From NCBI GenBank assembly GCA_947504025.1, contig CANNFX010000003.1, forward strand, positions 248,001 to 312,000: a stretch of 64,000 nt of DNA, written 5' to 3'. A program made the translations under genes and the position numbers. The notes under the pieces were generated by a model. It searched no databases. It worked only from the letters and a program-made list of their open reading frames with translations, and was not told where the DNA came from. This document shows positions 1-9,830 of this stretch, piece after piece (the stretch's first letter is position 1; every line of letters begins with the position of its first letter). Source of the stretch: an uncultured Sphingomonadaceae bacterium. GTDB taxonomy: Bacteria; Pseudomonadota; Alphaproteobacteria; Sphingomonadales; Sphingomonadaceae.

Positions 1-1112
1 TCGTTCTGGTAACTGCCCAGCAGGCGATGCGTGGCTCCTTCCGCGAGCGGCGCCCATTCTACAGTCGGAGCATAGTCAGCTCGGTTCCATCCCGTGACTT
101 CGGGTAGGTCAATTGCCTCTGGAAGCTCTGCCTCAAGGCGGCCGGCGATCACGGCCCAGATCAAGATCACGGCAACCAGTGCCCCGCCTATGACCAAGGC
201 TCTGACACGAGTGATCGAAAAACCCGCCAGACGCATTAACAACTGGGAATGCTCAATCGCTTGCAGATCAACCGGGTTTTCTTCAGGCGATCGATCAAAC
301 CAGCGCCATGAGACGCCCAGTAGCACGCCCATCACCAGCCCGAAAAACACCCAACCGTAGAAGATGTGATCAAAGCCAGCAGCGAATTCCAGGCCTTGTG
401 ATTGGGCAATAAAGATCGTGCCCCAAGCGCGAATTCCATTGGCCACAATAGGTAGAAATACAGCGGCGGCCATGAAAACAATTCGTCGCTTCCAGCTTGT
501 GAAGCATGTTGCAGCGACCAATGCTCCCAGCGCGGCCATCGCGACCAGGAATTTTACGCCAGAGCAAGCTTCAGCAACCTCAAACAGACCAGCGGGCGTA
601 TCGATAAATACACCTTCGATTTCTGCGGGAATGCCGCTCATATGGGTTAGAGCGATAGTCAGTTCGGCAGTTATCATCTGCAAGGCAGGCACTAGCTCGT
701 CACCAAACGGTACGAGGAACAGCATGTAAGCGAGCGGGAAGGCGCAAGCCGCAGCGATACGCGGTCCCATCAGCACTAGGAATGCAGCTTGCAACGATAC
801 AACAGCTCCCAACTGCCGGGCCAGATTGAGACCCGATACTGCACCGAGCAGCCAGACGAAAAGCGCCCCTCCCAGCAGGATCAATCCGGGCCACCAGCCT
901 TGCGGAACCAGTTTGGAAAGACTGTCTGCACGTTGCCAAACCAAAACGACCACGATCACTGGGATCAGAAGGATATGGTTGTAAGTGGAACTGTCCCACC
1001 ACTGCAGCACCATCGCCGCCCAATCATTGGCGAACAGCGCGATCAGTGCCAGCCAGGCAATCGCTAGTTGAGCAAGCGGAACGCGCCAGTAATCTGGTAG
1101 GCGGGAAAACAT
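1..1112 (-). CDS. xrtA: Exosortase A fused to an EpsI-type domain (XrtA), 3' end outside the window
   Basis: Polytopic inner-membrane transpeptidase-like enzyme that cleaves and transfers PEP-CTERM-tagged proteins. 370 codons are visible with no stop before the left edge. The exosortase signature is complete: Cys183 in EVAEACSGVKF, Arg228 in VANGIRAW and His249 in GFDHIFYGW, the family's presumed catalytic triad. Hydrophobic segments fill about residues 14-270. A further membrane segment near 303-324 leads into an EpsI-like tail (PEVTGWNRADY, then WAPLAEGA), so this is the fused XrtA form. The ATG at 1112 lies 31 bases after the glycosyltransferase stop, so it is probably co-transcribed with the export genes. 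Only the C-terminal part of the EpsI region is missing. No PEP-CTERM substrate is encoded here. Confidence 0.93.
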   Translation of the reverse strand, partial: MFSRLPDYWRVPLAQLAIAWLALIALFANDWAAMVLQWWDSSTYNHILLIPVIVVVLVWQRADSLSKLVPQGWWPGLILLGGALFVWLLGAVSGLNLARQLGAVVSLQAAFLVLMGPRIAAACAFPLAYMLFLVPFGDELVPALQMITAELTIALTHMSGIPAEIEGVFIDTPAGLFEVAEACSGVKFLVAMAALGALVAATCFTSWKRRIVFMAAAVFLPIVANGIRAWGTIFIAQSQGLEFAAGFDHIFYGWVFFGLVMGVLLGVSWRWFDRSPEENPVDLQAIEHSQLLMRLAGFSITRVRALVIGGALVAVILIWAVIAGRLEAELPEAIDLPEVTGWNRADYAPTVEWAPLAEGATHRLLGSYQN

Positions 1113-1143
1113 ACCCTCTGCCCGCAAATTCTTGATCGTGGAT

Positions 1144-2376
1144 TCAAGCGGCATCGCGCTTGGGCTCTTTCGGCGGTGCCATACCAACGAGACCGGCAAG
1201 CGGTGCCATCATGGCATCCCACCCCTGTTGTTCGACCACGAAGCGGCGTGCGGCAATTCCAAGGCTTACTGCAGCGCCCGAATTGCTGACAAGTTCGATT
1301 GCCCGCGCGATTAAGCCTTCATCACTCGCTTCAACAGCAAAATGTGCATGATCCTTGGCATCAATGCCGGTTGCGGCCTCAGGGCTGATTAAAACCGGCC
1401 GAGCCATCGACATCGCTTCAAGCACCTTGTTCTGAACGCCACGCGCGATTGTAAGCGGAGCCACAACAACATCTGCACCAGCAACAAAGGGCCGCACGTC
1501 GGGGACTTCTCCCCAAACGCGGACGCCAGCTTTGCCGTCTTTTGCGAGCAGTGCCGCGACCGGCGCCCGTCCCACAATATGGAATTGCGCTTGGGCAAAT
1601 GTCTCGCGAATGCCGGGCAGAATTGAACTGATCATGCGTTCCGCAGCGTCGATGTTCGGTTGATAATCCATCTGCCCTGTGAACACGAAATGCGGACCGT
1701 TCGATGCGGCCAACTCCGCATGCGGCGAAGAGTTCGCCGGATCAAAAAACGCTGTATCAATCCCGTTCCGCAGCGCTGATGCTTCTACGCCTGATGTGTC
1801 TTTCAACCGTGATTTGAACAACTTCGCTTCGGCGTCGCTGACGAACAATGTGTGTTGAGCGCGGTGTGCCAAACGCTCTTCCTCTGCTGACAGCAACCGC
1901 CCTTCCCGCGCATCAATCATCGCCCGCAGTCCGCCTTTTTCAGCATAAGCTTCAAACTTGGCTGAATCGACATCAACCATATCCATCAAAAGCCTGCCAG
2001 CGAAGTCATCCGGAACATATTGCCCCATCTGACCGGAAAAAACGTAGATCGTATCAATGTCTTGCTCGGCAATGGTTTTGTGAACCCAATCCTGCAGTTT
2101 AGTGTTGTGAAATGCAGTCAGGCTGACTGGCTTTCCAGTGGCCAACGCTTGCATTCCAGCGAACGGTACAGGCTTGGACCGTTTTGGCAGGCTGTACGTA
2201 GCCGCAACTGATGCAAGCTCACCCTCATGATCAGCATCTGAATCAGTTTCGGCAAAGCAGCCAACATGAACGGGCGCCAGCTTAGTCAGCGCTTTCAAAA
2301 TATGATGCGAACGGATTTTGTCCCCGCGATCGGGTGGGAATGGCATCCTATGGGCCAAAAAAAGAATATCGCCCAT
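1144..2376 (-). CDS. XrtA/PEP-CTERM-associated glycosyltransferase (TIGR03087-like)
   Basis: Predicted GT-B fold (family 4-like) sugar transferase for the exopolysaccharide of the XrtA system. The start at MGDILFLAHRMPFPPDRGDK gives 410 residues; it overlaps the FemAB stop by one base (TGATG), and its FPPDRGDKIR motif is the usual N terminus of this subfamily. The C-terminal half holds the nucleotide-sugar site with the stretch RGVQNKVLEAMSMARPV (an EX7E-like region), preceded by VFTGQMDYQPN. There is no signal peptide, so it probably acts on the cytoplasmic face of the membrane. Donor and acceptor sugars cannot be read from the sequence. An upstream in-frame ATG at 2442 would lie inside the FemAB gene and is unlikely. 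Confidence 0.88.
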   Translation of the reverse strand: MGDILFLAHRMPFPPDRGDKIRSHHILKALTKLAPVHVGCFAETDSDADHEGELASVAATYSLPKRSKPVPFAGMQALATGKPVSLTAFHNTKLQDWVHKTIAEQDIDTIYVFSGQMGQYVPDDFAGRLLMDMVDVDSAKFEAYAEKGGLRAMIDAREGRLLSAEEERLAHRAQHTLFVSDAEAKLFKSRLKDTSGVEASALRNGIDTAFFDPANSSPHAELAASNGPHFVFTGQMDYQPNIDAAERMISSILPGIRETFAQAQFHIVGRAPVAALLAKDGKAGVRVWGEVPDVRPFVAGADVVVAPLTIARGVQNKVLEAMSMARPVLISPEAATGIDAKDHAHFAVEASDEGLIARAIELVSNSGAAVSLGIAARRFVVEQQGWDAMMAPLAGLVGMAPPKEPKRDAA

Positions 2377-3440
2377 CAGCCGAGCCCCTTGGCAATATGC
2401 GGTCCAATAAGATTGGCCAGGCTGAGCGGGAGCTTTTTCCAAATATCGATCTTGGCCGAATTACCAGCACTTGTCGGATCGGCGTCACGTTTCGGAGCGC
2501 CCGGCGCGGTCCAACTAGCATAGAACAAAGGCCGCGGTTCAAAGCCCCAGTTTTTCTTATAGTTATAGGGCCCACTACCGGTTTTTGATCGGCCGAAATC
2601 GAAGTGCGTCATACCGCGCGCCCGTGCATGCAGCATCAACTCATAATACATCCGCTCATTCGCACGCAGATGCCGTGCTGCATAAGTGCCGCCCCCCCAA
2701 TAGGGAAGCACTGCTCCGCCGTGATAGAGCGAAAGCACGCTCGATACCGGTTCACCCTGATGCAGCACCGTGAGGATATCGGCGTTATCTTCGAACAGGT
2801 CGAGAACCGCGTCGAAAAGTGCGCGTGGAAAAACCGGCGTGCCGAGGTTGTGCACACTAGCTGCATAGACTGCATAATGCGCCGCGCGATCCTCTTCCAA
2901 ACTGCCCACTCGAATCTCAAGTTCACCCTTAAGCGACTTGCGTATTTCAGCGCGCTGCTTGCGCGGAACGGCTAGCAATTGTGCTTCGTCGTCTTCAGCA
3001 AGTTCTGTTTCAAATCCGCAGTGGCTGTCGGTTTGAATATCCCAACTTGATGGCAGTGTTCCGCCACGTAGCTCAACTGAGCTGCAAGCTTTGCGCATTG
3101 CTAGCTCACTGGCTGCATCACAAAGGCCGCCAGCGATTTTTTCATCTTCAGCAAGCGCGCCGCCGCCGACGGCAAAACCGCTAGAAACCAATGCACGCCC
3201 GAAGACATGTGAATGCAGTTCGGTGAGCGGCAGCCAACCCGTGATCATACCGCCCTGTTCTGCAATCAATCCGGTCGCGCTTTGGCCGGTGCCGCGTTCG
3301 ATTGCGGCAAGCCACAGCGGACGATGAAATACTGTACCGCCAGAAGCCGCAACGAATGCCTCGATCCGCTGCGCTTCGTTTGGGTCGCGCAATTCTGCAA
3401 TGGAAATGGCAGATTTGGTCAAGGCGAATGGTGCATTCAC
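2376..3440 (-). CDS. FemAB-like protein, XrtA/PEP-CTERM system-associated
   Basis: Member of the FemAB/GNAT superfamily found in XrtA loci; 354 residues. The family relates to aminoacyl or acyl transfer to cell-envelope sugars or peptides, but the substrate here is unknown. The C-terminal GNAT half has the recognisable run HFDFGRSKTGSGPYNYKKNW around residues 290-310. I chose the GTG at 3440 because it overlaps the deacetylase stop as GTGA. An ATG at 3500 would reach 64 bases into the deacetylase gene and add a tail without family resemblance. The gene is translationally coupled on both sides, so its job is likely tied to polysaccharide modification together with the deacetylase and glycosyltransferase. 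Confidence 0.85.
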   Translation of the reverse strand: MNAPFALTKSAISIAELRDPNEAQRIEAFVAASGGTVFHRPLWLAAIERGTGQSATGLIAEQGGMITGWLPLTELHSHVFGRALVSSGFAVGGGALAEDEKIAGGLCDAASELAMRKACSSVELRGGTLPSSWDIQTDSHCGFETELAEDDEAQLLAVPRKQRAEIRKSLKGELEIRVGSLEEDRAAHYAVYAASVHNLGTPVFPRALFDAVLDLFEDNADILTVLHQGEPVSSVLSLYHGGAVLPYWGGGTYAARHLRANERMYYELMLHARARGMTHFDFGRSKTGSGPYNYKKNWGFEPRPLFYASWTAPGAPKRDADPTSAGNSAKIDIWKKLPLSLANLIGPHIAKGLG

Positions 3441-4309
3441 GCTGCTAGTGGCACTGCTTTGGACGCCTCGCGGTGAGCGAGCATGTCCATACGGCCCCAC
3501 TCGAACTCACTAATCACCTGGCGCAGCTTCTCGCTCATCACATCAAGGTTCGTATAATGCCGAACGCGCGATTTAAGCGGAGCGCCCTGTACACGCGGTT
3601 GTTCGGGATCAATTTCCCACGGGTGGAAGTAAAATACGGCCGGACGTTCGTCGCGGCGATTGACCTGACGGATCGCCCAGCGCGAAAATGCATATGGCAA
3701 GACACGGAAAAATCCTCCGCCACCTGCAGCTAGCCGGCGCCCGGCAAACTCTGCGGTAGTGACCGGAATTTCGACAAGATCAGACCATGGTAACGGTTGG
3801 AAAGCAAAACGTGGAGCCTCGCGCCAGCCATAATGGTCATGCGCTACCGGGGCCACACTTGAGGAATAGGCATATCCCTGATCAGCAAGCTCCATATAGG
3901 CCCATGGTGTTCGCTGATCGATCGAGAAGCTCGGCGCCCGGTATCCGGTTACGGCGACACCTGACGCATCTTCAATTGCCTTCTTTGCCTTAAGTATATC
4001 GTCGCCAAAGGACTTGCGGTCAAAATTGAAAACCCGCGCATGGTCAAAGCCATGGCTGGCGATTTCATGCCCGGAATTGACGATCCGCTGCATCAACGCA
4101 GGATGCCGTTGGGCGACCCAGCCAAGAGTGAAGAACGTCGCTTTCACGTCAGCTTCCTCGAACATATCGAGGATTTCGGACACATTGCGTTCAACCCGGT
4201 CGACGAGCCCGTTCCAATCGTCACGTTCGATAACATTCTCAAACGCGCCGACTTGAAACCAGTCTTCGACATCGACGGATAGTCCGTTGATGATCGCGGG
4301 TTCTGCCAT
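3437..4309 (-). CDS. XrtA-associated polysaccharide deacetylase (NodB fold, DUF3473 tail)
   Basis: Metal-dependent carbohydrate esterase family 4 protein of 290 residues, expected to remove N-acetyl groups from the exported polymer. The NodB motifs are intact: SVDVEDWF (Asp13, with Glu15 and Asp16 nearby), metal-binding SHGFDH (His86 and His90), and YRAPSFS (Arg124). The C-terminal stretch FYFHPWEIDPEQPR is characteristic of the exosortase-linked subfamily (TIGR03006). There is no signal peptide, which is usual for this subfamily and leaves its compartment open. It starts 4 bases after the ATPase stop and overlaps the FemAB-like gene by 4 bases. Confidence 0.92.
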   Translation of the reverse strand: MAEPAIINGLSVDVEDWFQVGAFENVIERDDWNGLVDRVERNVSEILDMFEEADVKATFFTLGWVAQRHPALMQRIVNSGHEIASHGFDHARVFNFDRKSFGDDILKAKKAIEDASGVAVTGYRAPSFSIDQRTPWAYMELADQGYAYSSSVAPVAHDHYGWREAPRFAFQPLPWSDLVEIPVTTAEFAGRRLAAGGGGFFRVLPYAFSRWAIRQVNRRDERPAVFYFHPWEIDPEQPRVQGAPLKSRVRHYTNLDVMSEKLRQVISEFEWGRMDMLAHREASKAVPLAA

Positions 4310-4313
4310 AGCC

Positions 4314-5495
4314 TTAAGCTGCCTGCTGCTGACTGTCGCCTTCGATATATTCGATGAGCATCGTCAATGTGTGACGGATAGTCCGTTCTTGATCATCCAG
4401 ACGTTCTTCGATTCTTTGCAGATGCTCGCTAACGTCAGCCGGCTGACCGTTTTCTTGCGCCTCGGAAAGTTCAACTACAGCCTGCTGCAACTCCGCAATT
4501 TGTGTGTCGCGTTCGGCGAGAAGGTTTTCGACAAGCGCTGGATCAATTGTGCGTTCATCTGCTTGTGCCGGCTCAGGTTGCGTGAAATCTGCTGCAGCAA
4601 TAGGTTCAGGGTGCTTAATCTGAACCGGTTCAGGAGCTGGTGTAGGCTTTGGCATCGGGCCAGGTGCGGCTTCAGGGAACGCTTGATCGGCTTCCATTTC
4701 CTTCAACACTGCGCTGAGCATGGCATTGTCGATGCGTGTGCGTTGCTCGACTGAACCCAGCAGAAGCAACCGTGTCACCACTTGATTGATCTTGCGCGGA
4801 ATACCGCCCGTCGATTCATGAAGTTCGGCGAACACACGCTGATCAAATGATGGATTGCCGTCATAACCCACACATTCGAGGCGGTGCATGATATATGGTT
4901 CGATTTCGGCCGGCTCCATTGCTTCCAAATGATGCGCAGCAATCACGCGCTGGCGCAGTTGCTCAAGATCAGGATGCGCCTGCAACGTATGACGGAATTC
5001 TGGCTGACCGAGCAGCAAGACCTGCAATAGCGGATGTGCGCCAAGCTGGAAGTTCGAGAACATCCGCAGTTCTTCAAGCGCATCAACCGAAAGGTTTTGT
5101 GATTCGTCGACCACCAACAATGTACGGCGCCCTGCACGCGCTTCATCATGCAAGAAGCCTTCGATTGCCCCCAACGCGCTGGCCTTGTCATGCCCTTCAA
5201 CTTCAATGCCAAAGCTTTGCGCGACCACATGAACCAGTTCTTCGGCATCGAGCTTGCTGGTGACAATCTGGCCAACAGCCATTTGCTCATTATCGATGCG
5301 GCCCATCAAATGGGCTACCAACGTCGATTTACCCGCACCGACTTCGCCGGTGATGACAATGAAGCCCTCGCCCTGGGCAAGCCCATATCCAAGATAAGAC
5401 AGCGCCTTGCGGTGCGTTCCGCTCTCAAAATAGAACGCCGGATCCGGCGTTAGCTGAAATGGACGGGCGGTTAAGCCATAATAATCATCAAACAT
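4314..5495 (-). CDS. XrtA-associated ExeA-like AAA ATPase (TIGR03015-like)
   Basis: AAA ATPase of 393 residues related to ExeA of type II secretion. Walker A is GEVGAGKST at 50-58 and Walker B is LLVVDESQ at 126-133. The AAA core ends near residue 265. It is followed by a Pro/Glu-rich linker (about 275-320) and a probable coiled coil (about 328-380) made of Glu/Gln-rich heptads, which suggests docking to a membrane partner. Its probable role is energising or controlling assembly of the export machinery. It sits between the outer-membrane barrel gene and the deacetylase with short gaps, clearly in one operon. Confidence 0.9.
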   Translation of the reverse strand: MFDDYYGLTARPFQLTPDPAFYFESGTHRKALSYLGYGLAQGEGFIVITGEVGAGKSTLVAHLMGRIDNEQMAVGQIVTSKLDAEELVHVVAQSFGIEVEGHDKASALGAIEGFLHDEARAGRRTLLVVDESQNLSVDALEELRMFSNFQLGAHPLLQVLLLGQPEFRHTLQAHPDLEQLRQRVIAAHHLEAMEPAEIEPYIMHRLECVGYDGNPSFDQRVFAELHESTGGIPRKINQVVTRLLLLGSVEQRTRIDNAMLSAVLKEMEADQAFPEAAPGPMPKPTPAPEPVQIKHPEPIAAADFTQPEPAQADERTIDPALVENLLAERDTQIAELQQAVVELSEAQENGQPADVSEHLQRIEERLDDQERTIRHTLTMLIEYIEGDSQQQAA

Positions 5496-5512
5496 TTGCA
5501 GTCCTTCCGAGA

Positions 5513-7162
5513 TCAGAAACCGTAGCGCAGGCCGATGCGGGCGGAGGCCGCCGTCACATCGTCGAGCAACGAGTCACTGGTGATATGGTCGAGGCCGAGA
5601 CCGGCATTGGCAGACAGACGCGAACCGAGGTCGCGGCTGTACGCAGCTGATGCACCAACCGTGAAACTGTCGCCAGCAAGATCAAATCCACTATCGAACC
5701 AATTGGCGTAAATATTGGTCGCAAAGCTAGCGCGAGTGCCCATCTGGCCGTTCAAATATGCAGCGACATAGATGTTTTCGTCTGTCAGCCCGTTCGCGGC
5801 TCCCAGCACAGTGTTTTGCGCGGCAATAAACTTGCGGCGATCATAGCCGGCTCCAATTCCTGCCTGCAAACGACCTAGACTTGTCCCGTAGCTGGCGGCG
5901 ATACCGCGGTTGCGGAAGGTTGCCGAACGAACTGAACCGAGTGCGCCGTTGAGGCAATTGCTGCCCTGAGCTGTGCCCACACAGTTGGTAATATCGCCCG
6001 TAAGTGGGTTGCGTGCGGCGGTGAATTCAGTCGGCAGGTTGCTCAGCGCACCGGTTAACTGTCCACCAAAGCCCTGTACCGCGTCATAGACGCTAACATT
6101 TACATTGCTGCGCGGGCTCGGAGCCCAACCAAAACTACCGTAATAAGTCTCTGAACCATAGCGGCGCCCATAGCGTGCTTCGAGCGAAGTGCGACGGCTT
6201 GGGCGCCAAACAACGCCTGCATCCCAAATGATGCCATCTGTTTCATAGGCAATCTGGCGCGGGGCAGAATCGTCCGTTACAAAACGGCCATCCGAGCCGA
6301 TAACCGGGTCACCAAACTCATCGCGCACCGCGTCGCGGCTGGAAAGCTTAACGTCTTCGACGCCGACACCTGCCACAAGAGCGACATTGTCAGCCACCGG
6401 AACGGTTACATCTGCACGTGCATATCGGTCACGAACTCGCTGATCCAGATTGGAGACATCTTCCTGATAATAACCAGCGCCGAGCCCAACGCCGATCGGA
6501 AGAAAGTCTCCCGGCGCGCTCTGGACATTGACATTGGCGGAATAGGTCGTGCTTTCGTCAAACACATCAACCGGTTGAACACCCGGAGCAATTACCAGCG
6601 CATCAGGCGATTCAACGCGTGTATAGCCAATGCGCCCCGTCGCCGTCCCGGTGAAATCACCCGAACGCGCAGATAGGTTTGGACCAGCATAAACGGAGTA
6701 GATCTGGCTTTCAGAATCGCTGTCCACAAGCGGGCTGATGGTCGAAGAGCCATTGCCATCAACGCGTGTACGGGCAGCCAACGCACCTGCCTCGACAGTC
6801 AGCATCTGAGGCACGATCGAGGCGTAGCCGCGTGCAATGCCGCTCACCGTGTCATTATCGACGCTGTCATCGTCCCAGGCGATATTTCGCTCATAACGCA
6901 GTGAAACGGACCCACCGTTGTTGCGGCCAACAATCGATGTATCAACGCCAGCGGCAATCTGTGTGTATGTCACCACATCATTGCCAGGTGACAGCTCAGC
7001 CGCAATCACCTGTGAAACTTCGATATAGGGCTCAACGGTTGTCCTGGCGGAACTGCGTCCCTCTGAGCGGCCTTCTTCGCCTGCCGCATCTTGTGCGATT
7101 GCAGGCATGGAAATGCCCAGGGCAAACAAGGCGGGAATGACAGTGAGTTTTGTGTGTTTCAT
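5513..7162 (-). CDS. XrtA/PEP-CTERM-associated outer-membrane beta-barrel protein (TIGR03016-like)
   Basis: Protein of 549 residues with a clear signal peptide (LFALGISMPAIAQ, cleavage likely after Ala-Ile-Ala near residue 23) and a long series of alternating hydrophobic strands ending in an aromatic residue (ARIGLRYGF), the usual end of an outer-membrane barrel. The repeated patterns of AGVGV, ARYGRRYGSETYYG and AAYLNGQMG fit amphipathic strands. Family members sit in exosortase loci and are suspected to form the outer-membrane passage or anchor for the polymer; the exact role is not established. It lies 6 bases downstream of the tyrosine-kinase gene. Confidence 0.85.
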   Translation of the reverse strand: MKHTKLTVIPALFALGISMPAIAQDAAGEEGRSEGRSSARTTVEPYIEVSQVIAAELSPGNDVVTYTQIAAGVDTSIVGRNNGGSVSLRYERNIAWDDDSVDNDTVSGIARGYASIVPQMLTVEAGALAARTRVDGNGSSTISPLVDSDSESQIYSVYAGPNLSARSGDFTGTATGRIGYTRVESPDALVIAPGVQPVDVFDESTTYSANVNVQSAPGDFLPIGVGLGAGYYQEDVSNLDQRVRDRYARADVTVPVADNVALVAGVGVEDVKLSSRDAVRDEFGDPVIGSDGRFVTDDSAPRQIAYETDGIIWDAGVVWRPSRRTSLEARYGRRYGSETYYGSFGWAPSPRSNVNVSVYDAVQGFGGQLTGALSNLPTEFTAARNPLTGDITNCVGTAQGSNCLNGALGSVRSATFRNRGIAASYGTSLGRLQAGIGAGYDRRKFIAAQNTVLGAANGLTDENIYVAAYLNGQMGTRASFATNIYANWFDSGFDLAGDSFTVGASAAYSRDLGSRLSANAGLGLDHITSDSLLDDVTAASARIGLRYGF

Positions 7163-7168
7163 CGCTGG

Positions 7169-8281
7169 TTACCCCTCGTAACCGTAGTAAGTCCCAAAGC
7201 GGCGACCGCTTGGGCTGAATTGCGCTGCGTTGAGTAACAGTTTGATATCCGGGCACCCGGACAAGAGCTGGTATGCATCTTCGAGTGCGCTCTGGCCGGT
7301 GTTGTCAGCCCGGGCCACAAGCACAGCCTGCCCGACATGCTTGGCGAGCTCTGCAGCAGGCGAGGCAGCAAGCGCGGGTGGCGAGTCAAAAATTACCATC
7401 CGGTTGGGTGCATTGCATGTGAGACGGTGCAGAACCTCAGCGGTGCGGGCACTGGTGAGGTATTCGCTATCGGAATCGGTCTGTTCTCCTGCAGGGAGAA
7501 CAAAAAGGCCGTGAATATCCGTTGCAAGAACCAAATCTTCGACCTTTACCTTGGGATCGGAAAGCGCGTCCATCAGGCCAGCGCGACCAGGTAGGCCGAG
7601 CGTAGAAAGCACAGAAGGCTTTGCGAAGTCGGCATCGACGAGCAGAACTTCGCTGTCTTTCTCAGCCGCCATCGCCAGTGCGAGATTGACTGCGCAATAG
7701 GTCTTGCCTTCACCCGGAAGCGGGGAACAGATCAACACACGCTGCGCTGCTTCGTCAGCCTTAGCTGCCGCAAGCAACCGGCGTTTAACGATACGGAATT
7801 CTTCCAGAAGTCCACTAACATTGCCACCGGGCACAATCATGCCCTGATCGCGCAAATGTTCGCGGTCGATCTTATGCTTTTCACCTCCGAAATGGACCCG
7901 TGCAACATCGCCCTGCCGCACTGTGATGTTAGCTGGAGCGATTGTTGCCGGTAATGATCCTGCAGCAACCTGCGCCGCTGGCTCATAAGCGTCAGGAACA
8001 GGAGCGGGTGCCGCCATTGGAGCCGGAGCAACTTCGGCTGGCTTATCGAAAGGTGCCGGCTCGCGCGTCACTTCAGGCTCAACTTGGGGCTCAGCCTTAC
8101 GTTTCACAGGACGGGCCTGCTTCATCGGCGCTTCGGTTACTCGCTTGGGCACTGGCGCAGCGCTGAAGGCATCGAGGCCAAACGCACCACTCGCACGCTC
8201 GAACAGCGAGCTATCGACAGGCTTCACTTCAATCTTGCTATCACCCTTTGGCGGCACAGGAATTTTCGAATGTTCTGTCAT
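7169..8281 (-). CDS. XrtA-associated tyrosine autokinase (CpsD/CapB type)
   Basis: Cytoplasmic BY-kinase domain of 370 residues that controls polysaccharide polymerisation and export through its Wzz-like partner, encoded just upstream. The N-terminal 110 residues are a Pro/Ala-rich low-complexity region. Walker A is SPLPGEGKT at 186-194, Walker A' LLVDADFAKPS at 213-223 and Walker B MVIFDSPP at 295-302. The extreme C terminus carries a short tyrosine cluster (Tyr365, Tyr366, Tyr368), the expected autophosphorylation tail. The separate kinase and membrane adaptor resemble the Gram-positive CapA/CapB arrangement rather than fused Wzc, and this is typical of XrtA loci (TIGR03018). Confidence 0.92.
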   Translation of the reverse strand: MTEHSKIPVPPKGDSKIEVKPVDSSLFERASGAFGLDAFSAAPVPKRVTEAPMKQARPVKRKAEPQVEPEVTREPAPFDKPAEVAPAPMAAPAPVPDAYEPAAQVAAGSLPATIAPANITVRQGDVARVHFGGEKHKIDREHLRDQGMIVPGGNVSGLLEEFRIVKRRLLAAAKADEAAQRVLICSPLPGEGKTYCAVNLALAMAAEKDSEVLLVDADFAKPSVLSTLGLPGRAGLMDALSDPKVKVEDLVLATDIHGLFVLPAGEQTDSDSEYLTSARTAEVLHRLTCNAPNRMVIFDSPPALAASPAAELAKHVGQAVLVARADNTGQSALEDAYQLLSGCPDIKLLLNAAQFSPSGRRFGTYYGYEG

Positions 8282-8291
8282 ACTAATCCCC

Positions 8292-9815
8292 TCAGGCCAC
8301 CATGCCGCGCTGGAGGAATTCTACCCCCATCAGCACTACAAACAGGCCACCTAGTCCGGCACACCCTGCAACAAACATCTTCATCCGCTTTGCCTGCAGC
8401 GAGCGAGCCGTATCGGTCAGCGTCTTTGAGATTGAACCGATGACCGGCAAATCCATGACACTTTCCAACTTCGCAGTGGTTGCGAAGGTCGATTTTACCT
8501 TGGACATTGCAAGCGCCGCCGCGACACCGCCGCCGAGACCGGCCAGCAACACACCAAACAGCAGCAATGGACGATTGGGCGCAGACGGCGCACGTGGCGT
8601 CGTTGGTGGATCAATCACTTCAAACTTGATCGCACTACGCTCGTTTTCTACCTGCCCGCGAAGTTTCAACTCCTCACGGTCTTGCAAAAGCTCGTCATAC
8701 TTCGTCTTCATCACTTCGTAATCGCGGCTGATCCGGTTCGCCTCGGCGGCAAGGCCAGGAGCAACCGATTGGTTGGCAGTGATGGAACCCAATTCGGACT
8801 GTAGTGCAGCTTTGCGCGAACCCAGCGCCTGTACATTCGCCTGGCGTTCGGCGCGGATCGAAATCAGCGAACTGTATGCCGGATTTGGAGCACTGCTTCC
8901 GCCAGGGCCTTCTGCCGCAGCCTGACGTTGCAGCAAATTGACCTGCTTTTGAGCAGACACAACATCTGGATGGCTGCTGGTGAGTCCGCGTGCCTGCATA
9001 GAGGCAAGGTTTGCCTGAGCTTGCTGCAGAGCACCGCGAACACCGCCTTGCACACCGGCAACGGCAATTGTTTTCGGCGTACTCGCGAGTTGACCGTTGA
9101 TCGCTGCAAGCGCGCTTTGTGCAGCGGCCAGATCTGCCTCTACACTGCGAAGTTCAGAACGCGCGGCGTCGAGACGTGAAGAAATCGCGCCTGCGCCGCC
9201 AATCATGGAAGGATTGGCCGCTTCGAACTCTACCCGGCGCTGCTCAGCGGCCTCCAGATCCCTTTGACGTTGCTCAAGCTGCTGGTCGAGAAAGGCCAGA
9301 GTTTCCTGCATCTCGCCGCGCCCACCAGCGATATTTTCTTCACGGAAGATATCAATCATCTTCTGTGTGATATTTTGCGCCAATGCTGCATTTTCGCTGT
9401 CGGACAAGTCGCTGCGACCACTCTCTGCAGTCAGAACGAACAAATTGCCCTCTTCGCTTACAACTTTGACGTTCTTAGCTAGGTTTACGATAGCCATGTC
9501 CATTTCGCGCGGTGTCGTGGTTTCTTCACCGATGCGCGTCGAACGAATTACCTTCTCGAGGTTGACCGCTCCGGTCAGTGACTGGCGAACCCGTTCAATA
9601 TCTTTGATCCGGCTATTCGAATTGATTTCCAGTTGATCAGCCAGAGCATCGTCCAACTCGACGAACAGACGTGCCTGCGATTCATAGCTGTTTGGAATCA
9701 ACGCCACGACGAGCCAACCCACCAGGCAAAGCGCCCAGGCAACAGCAAGCGCCAGCCAGCGCCGGTGCCACACGGCGTGGAGTGCGGATTGCAGCTCTTC
9801 GAATATCTGGTTCAT
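8292..9815 (-). CDS. XrtA-associated polysaccharide chain-length determinant (Wzz/PCP family)
   Basis: Polysaccharide co-polymerase of 507 residues (TIGR03007-like). A first membrane span lies at about residues 18-41 (ALAVAWALCLVGWLVVALIP). It is followed by a Wzz domain, long helical coiled-coil stretches rich in Gln, Glu and Ala (about 150-400), and two C-terminal hydrophobic segments at about 430-453 and 478-501. The Pro-rich motif PPTTPRAPSAPNRP before the C-terminal span is the classic PCP signature. It should set polymer chain length and present the export channel to the tyrosine kinase encoded immediately downstream. Confidence 0.92.
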   Translation of the reverse strand: MNQIFEELQSALHAVWHRRWLALAVAWALCLVGWLVVALIPNSYESQARLFVELDDALADQLEINSNSRIKDIERVRQSLTGAVNLEKVIRSTRIGEETTTPREMDMAIVNLAKNVKVVSEEGNLFVLTAESGRSDLSDSENAALAQNITQKMIDIFREENIAGGRGEMQETLAFLDQQLEQRQRDLEAAEQRRVEFEAANPSMIGGAGAISSRLDAARSELRSVEADLAAAQSALAAINGQLASTPKTIAVAGVQGGVRGALQQAQANLASMQARGLTSSHPDVVSAQKQVNLLQRQAAAEGPGGSSAPNPAYSSLISIRAERQANVQALGSRKAALQSELGSITANQSVAPGLAAEANRISRDYEVMKTKYDELLQDREELKLRGQVENERSAIKFEVIDPPTTPRAPSAPNRPLLLFGVLLAGLGGGVAAALAMSKVKSTFATTAKLESVMDLPVIGSISKTLTDTARSLQAKRMKMFVAGCAGLGGLFVVLMGVEFLQRGMVA

Positions 9816-9830
9816 GCTTTTAGCAGCCCC